Shown here: positions 1 through 10,359 of the stretch, piece after piece
Layout: each line of letters begins with the position of its first letter
Position numbering within the stretch: position 1 is the first letter of the stretch
From: Melanocharis versteri
Lineage: Eukaryota > Chordata > Aves > Passeriformes > Melanocharitidae
NCBI GenBank assembly: GCA_013397845.1
Contig: VZTG01008997.1
Coordinates: 398,022 to 462,021, forward strand
Reading direction: 5' to 3'
DNA: 64,000 nucleotides
Translations under genes and position numbers: made by a program
The notes under the pieces: generated by a model
Databases searched by the model: none
The model's input: the letters and a program-made list of their open reading frames with translations, nothing else
What the model was told of the DNA's origin: nothing

Positions 1-64
1 TGCTGGCTCCCTCGGGAGTAGCGCGGTGGGGATGGCAGCTGCCCGGGAGCGGTGCGAGGCCGAG
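1..64 (+). other. USH2A: putative non-coding exon 1 of USH2A (5' end outside the window)
   Basis: A GC-rich stretch ends at a consensus donor, GAG|GTAAGC, with the intron starting at 65. Human USH2A has a short non-coding exon 1, and a good acceptor for exon 2 lies 383 bp downstream, so this is the best exon 1 candidate. An ATG at 32 opens a frame that runs through the donor. If joined to 448 it meets TAG at 490-492, so it would be an upstream ORF and not the usherin start. The transcription start cannot be seen. RNA evidence would settle the model. Confidence 0.5.
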
Positions 65-360
65 GTAAGCGCCGGGGGGCTGTAGGCGTGAGGTGCAACC
101 AACTCGCCCGAAAGCCTCAGCAGAGAGTTTCAGAGGCCCAGGTTGCATGCTCCGGTTTGCTGCCGTGTCCCGTATTCCCTAGTGTGACACGCAAAGCCAG
201 GTGACGCGACAGATCCGGGATAAACTCCGCTCGGCCATGAGCCTGCGCGCCCTCGAATCGCCCTAATCCCATGGCCTTGCTCGGAGGAATGTCTCTGCCC
301 TAGCCGGCAGGGCCGTGCAGGTGGACCTGCTGGCCGGAATCTGGACGAAGAATTCACACC
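1..360 (+). promoter_or_regulatory. USH2A: CpG-rich 5' region of USH2A (probable promoter / CpG island edge)
   Basis: CpG dinucleotides are dense here, for example GCGCGG near 21, CGCCGGGG near 70, GACGCG near 205 and GCGCGCC near 246. The AT-rich introns that follow are nearly CpG-free. This fits the downstream half of a CpG-island promoter around a first exon; the window edge cuts off anything further upstream. No TATA box or other core element could be assigned. That this region drives USH2A is an inference from its position just 5' of the first coding exon. In mammals the neighbour on this side is ESRRG, lying tail-on, so no competing promoter is expected. Confidence 0.55.
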
Positions 361-447
361 CGTGAAATCCCTAGCCGGGCATCGCCTCTGTTGGTGCAAA
401 AGAGCAGGTTCCTCTTACGGACTGTGTCTGTTTCCTGTGGTTTGCAG
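65..447 (+). other. USH2A: putative intron 1 of USH2A (383 bp)
   Basis: It is bounded by GTAAGC and by a pyrimidine-rich TGTTTCCTGTGGTTTGCAG acceptor. The sequence is CpG-rich in its first 300 bases and no repeat was recognised. Both ends are inferred from motifs alone, without the protein-frame check available for the later introns. Confidence 0.45.
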
Positions 448-642
448 ATCCTGGCTGTCACCCACGTGCATTTCGCTGGCCAGAAGACGTAGATGTCCCT
501 TGCGACTGAGTCCTTGCATGGGCGTTTTGAGGATGAAACGCTACATAAACTCCTAAAGCACAGCACCTGAGGACATTGCTACCGACATGGACATCATTAT
601 TTATTTACGTTTGCTTTAATCAGGAGGAGCTTTTTTGTAAAC
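448..642 (+). promoter_or_regulatory. USH2A: 5' untranslated part of USH2A exon 2 with stacked upstream ORFs
   Basis: This is the leader between the proposed exon 2 acceptor and the start codon. It contains three complete short ORFs: 493-570 (25 codons plus stop), 518-556 (12 codons) and 587-619 (10 codons). A fourth, starting at 32 in exon 1, would end at 490-492, immediately before the 493 ATG. All end before the usherin ATG at 643. Such ORFs usually lower translation of the main frame, but an effect here is inferred. The usherin ATG has A at -3, a favourable context. An E-box CACGTG lies at 463-468. Confidence 0.5.
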
Positions 643-1127
643 ATGAATTGCCGGGCTCTTTCCTTGAGATGTCGTTTCTTGTTTCATGCTATTGAAACAT
701 TAATCTTAACTTATTATGACTCCTTTGTGTTGGTCAGCTCTCAGGGACATTTCCCTAGGCTTGAAAATGTGGGAGCTTTCAAGAATGTGTCAATCGTGCC
801 AACTCAAGCCACTTGTGGGCTGCCAGACCGAAGTACTTTTTGTCATAGCTCAGTAGCTGTTCAAAGTATTATATCCTGCACTCAGAGGTTTTGTGTTCAG
901 GAATGTCCATATAGGTCTTCACCTTCATCCTACAAACAGCTTCTTTCAGAAGGCCTTGGTACCTGTATCACAGAGGACAAAAGGGACTTGCATCCAAGGT
1001 CCTCCAGCAATGCTTCCAGTTTTATTTTTCATAATCACAAGGATTGCTTCTCTACTCCCCGTCCTCTAAGGCTTGGAGCTTCATTTACGTTAACTGTATG
1101 GTTGAAACCTGAGCAAGAAGGTGTAAT
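643..1127 (+). CDS. USH2A: usherin, coding exon 2 (start codon, signal peptide, N-terminal region)
   Basis: This encodes residues 1-161 and two bases of codon 162. The ATG at 643 is chosen because the protein from it matches the human usherin N-terminus as I remember it (MNC-LSL-FLF, then FPRLENVGAF). The coding length is 485 nt, as in human (c.1-485). Residues 1 to about 34 are hydrophobic and fit a signal peptide. A cysteine-containing stretch follows (CGLPDRSTFCHSS, CTQRFC, CPYRSS), then the start of the LamG-like domain (ASFTLTVWLKPEQ). The donor is AT|GTAAGT. An N-V-S glycosylation sequon at N48 replaces a lysine that I recall in human. The protein is secreted or membrane-bound. Confidence 0.97.
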
Positions 1128-1672
1128 GTAAGTAGTATTGAAGGTGTTTACTTTCCTGGTGCTCTTAAAAAAATTGATCGTTGTAGTCACGGTCATTATT
1201 AGCAAGCTCTTTAAACTTTTAAAAGGTGTGGTGGGAAACTGTGACGTTTGTAGAGCCGTATTTAGGTTGGGGTCTTCCCAGATGTCAAGACAAGTGGCTT
1301 CAGTTTCATTGGCTTTGACTCAGATGATAGTCCAATTGCTTTCAGTGTTTGGAACTATTGATGCATAATGTGCATGTTTTTTCTCAAAAAGAGAAATTTG
1401 TGTTTCCAATTCACGTTCCTTCTAAAAGCTGCTAGAAAATTATCTTGTCAGAGGGTTGTGCTGTTGCTGCTTTTATGATGGAAAAAAAAATTATCTAAGA
1501 TGTTAGGACTTCTCCAGCACAAGTTTGTCTTAAAACAAACAAGGAAAGCCGCCAAAATGTGTATTTTGTACTTATAGAAGAGAGGTCGTAGTGTTCCTGT
1601 AAGATATGAGGAATGATGCCCAACTGGCAGACTTTGTTGCTGCTTTAACAAACAATTCCACTATTTAAACTG

Positions 1673-1690
1673 CTAGTGAAATTTCACTAG
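1673..1690. repeat. perfect 18-base palindrome
   Basis: The sequence reads CTAGTGAAATTTCACTAG, and its two nine-base halves are exact reverse complements. A palindrome this long is uncommon but can occur by chance in 64 kb. No function is assigned. Confidence 0.9.
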
Positions 1691-4600
1691 GTGCTCACAA
1701 AACAGAGGTGGCTAAGCATGCTCCCTCTCCTATTTGCCTACATGTTGCATTTTCAGGAAATACTGCTGTTAGAAGTGACCTTTCAGCTTGACTGGGCCTT
1801 ACTGTAATGAAAAACCAGCTTTTTGAAAAACACATCCGAGGTCCTGCAGAAAAAGTTCCCATCATCTATCACAAAGTGCAGAGCCTCCTACTCTTTCTTA
1901 CCTTTGTTGTGCAGATCTCTTTAAAATGAAGCACACAAAGAGTATAGTTTATTCCTTCGGACTAAATGGCATAAATGATTTTATACTTGTGTTCATAACA
2001 TATTCTTAGAATGTAGCTAATGATCTGCTTTGTTGAGGCATTCTTGATAACTATTTTGCATGCTGCTGTGAAATAGTCACTTGTCTAAGGGTAGCAAAAT
2101 CATCAGTAACAATAGAAATATCTAAAATTGTAATTTAAAATTATATTATGTTTTATGCAGTGGTAATTACCTTTAAAGACTCAACCTAACTGTAGTATTT
2201 GTGGTTATGGAGGGGAAATAAATGAGATCTGCGGAGCAAAAGGGACTTGTTTGAGTTGGAGTTAAATCATTTCAACTGGCAGTATGTGTAAAGACATCTG
2301 TGGAGCTTTGCCTATGGTTTTTTTTTATAGACAGCATTTTCGATATAATGGTTGAATCCTGAATGTCAGAGGATTCATTTCTGGCGTTGTCCCTTGCCAT
2401 GAGTTCGTGTCCACACACGTGTGGGCACATCTGAGTGTCCTTCAGCAGAGCACATACCTAACTTGGAGCAGAAGCATCGTGCTAATTTCCAAGCAAGTTG
2501 TTACAGCGACGTGTTGAGTGAGATCTGTGAAAGTCTTTTGTCAATGGGATAGGCTTTGATGCATGGAGCCTAAAACAATGAAATGTTATGTCCCTAGTTT
2601 CAAATGATTAAGTGCTGTGAAGAAACCAGACTCTACTGATGACTGATAAGCCATGGACTAGTGTAAAAGATTAGCTTCCAATTGCTGCTGTGTTAATAAC
2701 TACACAGTGTACATATTCCTGTTCAGCGGGTTTTATAGATCACTTTAAAATTTAAATGTTTTTGTTCAATTTTTGTAATAGATCACTTCATCCTTATGCC
2801 TTCTGAGATTTGTTGCTACTCAACATGTAGAAAAGACAATGGTAAAGCTCAGTCCTGAAAATTGAAGATGGTCAGCAGTTATTCTAGTGGTCAGGATGGT
2901 ATGCCACTGTCCAGGTGCTTTTGTTTCACTAGCACAGAAAGAATTGTGTTAATTTTTCTTTTTTCATGAAAGGAATACTGAGCTCCAGTTCTGGTGGAAC
3001 AGTTGTTGCCCGTGACTAGCCATTGAAGCTTGACTCAGAAGGCATCTTGCGAAAGAGAAATAATTTACCTGCAAGCTAAGATGCTTTCCCTTTTATTGTA
3101 TCGGTTTATTGAGTCCTTCAGGTTGGCAAATGGAGTTTGACTTACTGGATGTCCTACATTTTGCAGTCCCTGATGGGGAATTGCCCCTGTTACATGTCAT
3201 TTGTGAGACCTTTTAAACCCCATTATCACAGCAGAGGAGCCTCACAGAACTGGGATGCATTCTAACAAAGTCTTTGTGTTCCCACCAAAGCATTAGGAAG
3301 ATCAGCCAGAACGAGCTGCTCATTTTGCCAGTAGAATGATTGAAAGTTTAACGAGGTATTTTTTTTTTTAACTGGTAAAGCGCTCTTACATCAAGTACAG
3401 CAGACCCTTGTGTTTTGGACATGCCATACTAATGTGTTTTTGTGCTGAATTTTGTGTGGTCTGCCTGTGAGAGCGTGTGCTTAAGCAAGAAGCTAGAAGT
3501 GTATCCTGTTACATCCTGTGACATTCTGATAGGCATGTACCAATGTAGGAGAATAGCAGGATTTTTGTTAGAAGTTACTGTGCTATCTGAAATGAGAGGG
3601 AGTGATGTGAGGATCCAATTCTGAAGTCCCTTTAAAGATTGCGCGTAAGCAGAGACACCAAGAATTTTCTTTGTCAGTTTCATATACCAAGTTTTCTCAT
3701 CTGAATCTGGGAGACAACACACTTCGATGCAGAGAGAAGAGTCAGGTTGTGTTACAGATTTATTTGAAGCCCTGATGTTCTTCTAAGATGTTTAGTAGAG
3801 ATACTTGTAGGCGTGCTTTTAAGTCACGGCGTATTGGAAATATTGAAGAAAAGCAAGAGTAGAGTGAGAAAGCATTGACATTTGTACTCCAGTCTTCAAA
3901 TTTCCTTTCCCTTTAGGCAGTTAGTGAGCAGAGTTCTTGCCCCTGAATTTCATTCTTGCCTCATGCTTCCTCTCTTGCTGCATGTACTCATCAGTTAATA
4001 TAATTGCCTTCAGTAAGCCTGTGTATAACCTGTATGTAAGCATTAGCACAGTATAGGAAACTGTATATGATGATAACCCTTCACAGTGGAATAGGATGAG
4101 AATACGGGTACAAGCTTAGCATATGTGAGTAACCATTACAAGCAGCTTATATCAATGTAGTGTGAACTGGAGCAAGTTCAGATGCCAGAAGGTATTGGTG
4201 GTGGCAGCAAGTGAGCTGAGACCTTTTACACGCAGAAGGATCAGCAGGAATGGCCTGATTGTGAAGTGGGTAGCACATAGGTTTTTTAGCTTTATTTATC
4301 TAAGGGACTAAAATGATATGGTATTATGTATTATCCATTCAGATATTTTACATCAGGAATTAGACTGAAAGGGGTATTTGCCTTAAGATACGTGTATCTG
4401 ATTTTGAGCCAGTGCAGATGTTCCCATTTGCTCCAGTTAGTGTGTGGGCAACACCAGCAGCCACGTTAGATTCTCTAGAATCTTTTTCTCTTTGAAAGCT
4501 GACCGAGTGGATTTGTGTTACTGGCTTTTTTCCCCTCCAACCCCACCACTGAGATATATGTAGTCAGGTATTGGCTCTATGGGACTGCAGATTACCAGAA

Positions 4601-5310
4601 GTTGAAGACTTCACAAAGAATAGTGGCTTCTCTCTGTAATCATGGCTGGAATGGAAAATCAAGCTCAGAGTCAGAAGTAATGCTTCTTCCTATTTCACCC
4701 ATGTTAGAACTAGTTGGGATTTTTTTCTTTTTGCCTCCTTCTCCTCTCTTTTCCCTCCTGATTTTTCTCTTTTACTAGTAAGTCACAATTCGCATTTGTT
4801 CTTTCCAGTTTTCAAAGTGATGTACATCAAGGTCGCTTCCCTTCTTAAAGTCATGACACCTTTGGGGATAAAAACAATGTGGGGATGTTTGTCTTAGTTA
4901 ACTAAAATAAACAAAACCCTGGATTATCCAATTACTGTTTATCCAGGAACTGGGTAAATCCAGTTCCTAAATATTTTTCTACTTAGCTGAGCCTTCCTTC
5001 ACATTTATTATCTAACAAAACTAGCATGTTTACAAGCAAACAAAATATTGAAAAGACCAGTGGACAAATTATTAAGAAATGTGGTTTTAGTAAGGTTGGG
5101 AAAACAGAAGTCTTCATTTTGCAAGGTGTTTCATTGACAACATTCCAGCAGGGTAGAATAGTAACAGTTAGGAGGAATTAATGTTTCTCTTGGATTTAAA
5201 GGTGAATTAGTAAATAATGGTAGTATCAAAGAACAGCCTTTTTGATACTTGTATTTTTTAAATGCAGAGTAGGTGAATACACTTATCAGGAGATAGGGGG
5301 TTTTTGGTTC

Positions 5311-5338
5311 TTTTTTTTTTNTTTTTTTTTTTTTTTTT
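5311..5338. repeat. poly(T) tract with an ambiguous base
   Basis: A run of 27 T is interrupted by the only N I noticed in the window, at 5321. Its true length is uncertain in the assembly. It could be the A-tail of an unrecognised minus-strand retroposon, but no element body was identified to its left. Confidence 0.95.
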
Positions 5339-6387
5339 CTTCTGAAATATGTGTAAGTAAATACTAATTTCATGCAAATTTCATATATTTCCCTCTTGTG
5401 ACTTAGTGCACTAATTTAGTCTGGTGTAACTCTTAAAATATTTGACTTTTCATGAGTCAGTACATTGAGAACTGTGTTTCTCAAGCAGCTCAAATGGGAA
5501 GGGTAGAACTTTAATTTTTTCTTGTATTTATGATTACTTTAATAAAATACATAGTTGTTTGACAAGCATATGGAGCCTGTGCTTTCTCAAAACTCTTGAC
5601 ATCATTGTGATTGGATTGGCAAAAGCATTTCAGCAGCTTGAAATGCAGAATGGGTTGCTATGGATGGTATTCTCTGTACCTTATGTGTCATTGTTGCATT
5701 TGTTATTGATGTGACTTCTTTGTGGGGAAAAAAATCCTAAATCCTAATAAGTGTCTGGATATCCTTCTTGCCTTGCTTGAGTTTCTTAGGTTAGAGAAAG
5801 ACACTGCAAAGGGGAGAGTGTAGGGTAAGCTGGTGTTAGGCCGCCTTACCTGAACAGATTGGGTGGAAAGATGGAAGACTTATTACCAAAGCGTGTCATT
5901 TGTACAGCTTTTTGTGGTTATATTGCATTTGCCTTGCTAGAGTATGGAAAATTAGAGTGCCTCCACAGGATGTACCAAGTTGCACAGCTTTGTGTGAAAA
6001 CTGTGGCAGACACCTGCACAGTCTCTCTGGTTTCTGTCGTAGAGCCTTCAAGAGAGGAGAAAAACTGGACCTCTCTTTCACCCCCAAATGAAGTATGATT
6101 GCAAGCACTCAATAAAAAAAGCAAAACACAAAAAACAAACCAGCCAAAACCCTGAAACAAACCAAAAACCTCACAGATCAAGACAGAAAATATCTTTGCT
6201 GAAGTTCTTTTACACTTAGTACATCCTGTGACTTTCACTGTCACTGAGCATCTTCTCAAGAGGTGTATTTTTAATGTTTATTTTAATACATTCTGGTTAG
6301 CATCACTTTACAGGATAGCACCTTGGCAAGAATGTGTATATGTGTGTGCCTCTGACCTTATGTTGTTTTTCTTGGTTATTTCCAAAG

Positions 6388-6553
6388 GTGTGTGATAGAA
6401 AAGACTATTGATGGGCAGACTGTGTTCAAACTCACAATCTCTGAGAAAGAGACCATGTTTTATTATCGCACAGTAAATGGTTTGCAGCCACCAATAAAAG
6501 TAATGACACTGGGGAGAATTCTTGTGAAGAAATGGATTCATCTCAGTGTGCAG
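6388..6553 (+). CDS. USH2A: usherin, exon 3 (LamG-like jellyroll, first part)
   Basis: 166 bp, equal to human exon 3 (c.486-651). It completes the split Met codon and encodes residues 162-217. The frame begins CVIEKTIDG and includes KLTISEKETMFYYRTVNG and KKWIHLSVQ, nearly identical to human usherin. These are beta strands of the LamG-like (pentraxin/concanavalin type) fold at the usherin N-terminus. The acceptor is CCAAAG|G and the donor CAG|GTGAGT. The exon ends on a codon boundary (phase 0). No stop or indel was seen. Confidence 0.97.
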
Positions 6554-9299
6554 GTGAGTAAAATAAAAACCATTTAATGTTTGTTGAAATATAACGTTTG
6601 TGTGAGAATGGTATAACTGTATAAATGTAAAAAAATAAATTGGGATATCTAAATAGTAACTCTTGAGTCTCTTAGGTAAGGATCTTAATTTGGGAGCTCA
6701 TTTTGAGGCGGTTGCTAATTTAGCACTGGAAAGAACTGCTGGGCCCATTCTTCTGAACAAACAGACTACAGAACTGAAAATTCTCACCTTTAAGAACATG
6801 AGTATGTGAGGTGAAGAAAAGCTTGTACTAATATCTTAGATACTTAGTAAAATATCTTAGATAATTGGTAATATATGACATTACCAATTAGTCTTGGATC
6901 TCAGATTATTTCCTATAGAAGGGAATGCCATTCTCATCTGTACATGCTGATGTACCTACCTTACAGAGATGTGTCCCATTTAATTTTAAAAACTCCTTAT
7001 AGTGCACTTAAGTAAATATGTGAATTTGTGCAGGATCAGTCAAGCTGGTAAGTTACAGAGCTATTACCTCTTACTTTAAAAGTATGATTCAGAATTGTTA
7101 GAGCACAATCCCCGTGTTCTAAAAGTCTTCTGTTGACATAACTTTTTAATAAGTATACAAATATCCACCGAGGAGAAATCAAAATTGAGTTTGTTAAAAT
7201 TTAAACTGTATGTACAAAAATCAGTAAACAAACACAGAAGAAATTAAAATTCAGTTATTTGCATGTCTTGTGATTCCCAACAGACACCCCAGTAAATTCT
7301 ATTTGTGAGCCAAGTTCAACTAATAATTATAAAACACAATTATCGGGTATTGAAATGTTTATCTTCTCCTTCCTTCATTTCCTTTATCCGTTCTATTAAA
7401 TTTCATTTGGTCTACAGCACAATCACGAATAGTTTTGCTGCTTTCTTGAAACTTGCTAAAAGGTATTGACTGTGATTTGGGTTTTTAGTGCTGATCTTGT
7501 CACTTGTAAGAGGTATCTAAGCCGACGTCTTGATTTTTTTGCAGTTTTCTTTTTTCCAGGATAACAGCATGGTAGTGTGAATACGATTTTGGCTGTTGGA
7601 TTAAAAGAATGACCTTAAGGTAGAACTAATGAACTTTACACTTCAAGCACTCCAAGGGTGCTATATTACTGCTTTTGCTGTCAGCTGCATTTTGTACCTC
7701 AGAAACTGCTAAAGCCTGGCATGGCCAAGTGAAAGTGAAAGGGCTGGTTAAATACACACACAGATCTTGAACTGCCTTACAAAGGAACGTGAAGCACCCT
7801 GTGGGATTTGGTCCTTAGTTTCTCTGCAGAAAGTTGTTCAGTTCATAGCAGGAGTAAAGGAACTGCCAGCTTAATACCTTTTTGAAGTTTCTGAGCTCAG
7901 GGTAGAACCTTTCTGTGCTTGGTGCTGTTGTGGGATGCAGCTTGCCATTAAAGATGATAGATGATCCCTTTAGCCCTTGGCCTGGCTATGAAACTTCAGG
8001 CAAAGGTTTGGGTTTTTGTTTGTTTGTTTGTTTTTTAGCAGGTGTCCAAAAGCATTTTTTCCCATAAATGGAGAAATAAATGGAAAACAAGAATACAAGA
8101 GAGACCATACAAAAATATGCAAAAGTAACTTGCGACTGGAAGTGTGTGTGTGCTAGGCAACAGACACCATGACAGAGGGGTGTGAAGTATTGGTTACAGA
8201 TGTGAAACTGAATTTAGAAGAGAAAAAAATACGGTGGGATGGCAGATATGTTTGGAATTCAGGTGTAAGAGCATATGCCTATGCAGGAATGATAAAAATG
8301 AAAGCTAAATGGTGGAATAGCACCAAATAGTAATTAAATGATAAGAGGGAAGGAAAGAAGAAAGGATAGCACTGACTGAAAATAATTTCTTTGGAATAAA
8401 ATAATTCTAGGGGAGTAGAAGGCTAGTTAATTAATTCTGCTGAGGTAATCTAGGAATTTAAATCCTTGGGTTTGTGTTTAGATGTGTAATTTGTTAGAGG
8501 GAACTACTACTAGGAACTGTGTCATTGCAGAGACTTATTTTCCAGTTTATAGCTGGGAAATTTGCCTTCTACTAAGAAGAGCAGGGCCCAAACATTCTTG
8601 TGTGTTCTGCATGAAGGGTTTCTTCATCGAGTAGCTGCTGAAGCAGAAATTCTGGGTATACCAGCTTTGTTAAGTGATGAGGGCGTTATCAGAGATGTAG
8701 GTCTCAAGAATAATGTTGAGCATTCATAACTAGAGTCAGATGAAATAGAAGAGGAAACAGTTCTTTGGTTCTCTAAGTAAACTTTTGAGTTTCAAAGAGA
8801 ACAAACAAATGCAACTATTTTGATGAAACAAGGTAAACTTTGGAGTCCAGAGACTGAATGGAAAAAAAGCCTGGAAGTTTTTAAAAATTAATATAATAGA
8901 ATTAAGATGAATTTCTGCCCTTAAAGGAAAAATATATGGATATGTACTGCCCAGGCTTATCTGTGTGAATAAGCACCTCTGCAGTTAGAGAGGGCAGAGT
9001 GTGTGAGCACTGGGGAATGGGGAAGCAAATTCACAGAGAATGCTGTGTGGGATAGAAAGAAAACTATGAAGTGGTTGATCTGAATTAGACTGTCAAGTGG
9101 TAAAAAATTCTTATGATTTTTTTTTGGTGTAAGAAGGCAAGACCTGAGTACAGTGGAAGCGTGCTTGAGATTAAGGATGATTTGAGTAAGGTCCCCAGAA
9201 TAAATAAATACCTTGGTTCTGTTTTCAGGAGTCACAGAGCAAAACCAATCAGAGTAACAGATATTAATGTATAGGAACAAAAGTGATCATAAATGGTAG

Positions 9300-9466
9300 A
9301 AACATGAATTTGCAAGCTTGTTGTGAGCATACTGCTGCAATCAGATGGTCTTTGTCCAAAAATTCTGAAAGAACTGGCAGATAAAATCCTTTGACCAAGC
9401 GATATGCTATGCAGAGCTACCAGTCAGAGATAGAGCTAAAATGGTTATATTTATGAAGAGTGTCAT
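9300..9466 (+). mobile_element. decayed CR1-like LINE ORF2 fragment (left part)
   Basis: Around 9343-9390 the + strand reads like the CR1 ORF2 segment just before the reverse transcriptase core: a degenerate 'pick the conclusion' stretch followed by a match to PKVLKELAD (CCAAAAATTCTGAAAGAACT...). The frame is broken. This piece seems to belong with the reverse-transcriptase-like fragment at about 10041-10290, separated by a later insertion. The left boundary is not defined. Recognition is from memory of CR1 sequences and was not searched. Confidence 0.42.
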
Positions 9467-9992
9467 GTGTTGATGCCAGCCAGCAGCCAAGCACCTGGGC
9501 CTTCCTCACCCTTGCCAGTGGAACAGGGGAGACAACCTAAATAGCAAAAGTGAGAAAAACTCATGAAGAAAGGGGGCTGAGGGGGGGGGGAGCAAGTGAT
9601 GTAAAGGCAATCACTCTCCACCTCCCACAAGCAGATCACTGCCCAGCCAATTTCTTAGCAGCAGGCCTCCTTGGAAGTAAAACCCCTATCTCCTCAAATT
9701 CCTTCTTCTACCTTAATTTTTATTGCTGAGCATGAGGCTGTAGAGTAAGGAAGTTACTCTTTGTCCCAGCTGTCTCCTTTCCCAGTTTCTTGGCCAGACC
9801 GTGGCTTACCGCTGAGGTGGAGTGAGGAGTTCAACTGGGAAAAGAGAAAGTCTTGACACTGGGCAAGCTCTCTTCAGCAACAACTAAAATAGTAATGTGT
9901 TATCAATGCTGTTTTAGCCACAAATTTGAAACACCGCACCCTGTAAGGTGTTGTGAAAAAATTTACCTCCACCCCAGCCAAAGCCCTGTACC
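9467..9992 (+). mobile_element. dispersed LTR-like avian repeat
   Basis: The stretch begins near TGTGTTGATGCCAGCCAGC and ends near CCCAGCCAAAGCCCTGTACCA. Internal landmarks are TTTTTATTGCTGAGCATGA and GTGTTATCAATGCTGTTTTAGC. I recognise this order of landmarks from a repeat common in bird genomes, which I take to be an endogenous-retrovirus solo LTR, although the family was not assigned. A G10 run sits at 9581-9590. There is no coding region or internal viral sequence. Clear target-site duplications were not seen, so the ends are approximate. Confidence 0.5.
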
Positions 9993-10040
9993 ACGAGGAA
10001 GGGAAAAGGGTCTTGGCAAAGACCTATTTGTCTTGATGCA

Positions 10041-10290
10041 GTGGTGTATGAGGATTTAGAAGAGATATTTGAAGAAATAGATAAAGATGTGGAGCTAAAT
10101 GAAAAAGGGGATAAAATGCAGCATGGATTTACTATAGATAGCTCATCACTGTCTAACCTCTTAGCTTTTTTTTTGATGAGAAAGCTGATTTTCAGGCAAA
10201 GTAAATGTGTCAGATTTCCTCTATCTGGAGTTGAGTTTAGCATTGATGTGACAACCTATGAGAAGTTGTAGGGTCAAAGGGAATGCTCAT
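10041..10290 (+). mobile_element. decayed CR1-like LINE reverse transcriptase fragment
   Basis: Translating from 10116 gives MQHGFTIDSSSLSNLLAFF, which resembles the QHGFTK-R-CLTNLLAFYDE block of CR1-type reverse transcriptases. The next block, VRFPLSGVEFSIDVTTYEKL, corresponds to the usual aVDlIYLDFSKAFDtVpHekL region. Catalytic-region residues are lost and a stop follows at 10269-10271, so this is a fossil. Similar LINE-like sequence may continue beyond the G18 run to about 10.58 kb. Confidence 0.55.
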
Positions 10291-10341
10291 GGGAAGGGTT
10301 GCAATAGATACTACTCAAAGGAACTTGCGTATAATCCTGGC

Positions 10342-10359
10342 GGGGGGGGGGGGGGGGGG
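10342..10359. repeat. G18 homopolymer
   Basis: Eighteen consecutive G residues lie on the + strand inside the LINE-like region. The tract could form a G-quadruplex and is likely length-variable or poorly sequenced. Confidence 0.95.

Larger units (their letters stand above)
1128..6387 (+). other. USH2A: intron 2 of USH2A (5.26 kb)
   Basis: AT-rich intron from GTAAGT to TTTCCAAAG. It contains a perfect 18-base palindrome at 1673-1690, a palindromic CACACGTGTG at 2414-2423, a poly(T) tract with one unresolved base at 5321, and an A-rich low-complexity stretch at about 6113-6170. No second gene or clearly classifiable transposon was recognised. Confidence 0.9.

Noticed and set aside
32..64. ATG at 32 as the true usherin start
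   Set aside because: When spliced to 448 the frame stops at 490-492. The ATG at 643 gives the N-terminus and the 485-nt coding length known for usherin.
1138..1368. 76-codon open frame just after exon 2
   Set aside because: It begins inside the intron after a consensus GTAAGT donor, is unrelated to usherin, and is of a length expected by chance.
5859..6259. Open frames on both strands before exon 3
   Set aside because: They lie in intron 2, overlap an A-rich low-complexity tract, and show no family motif.
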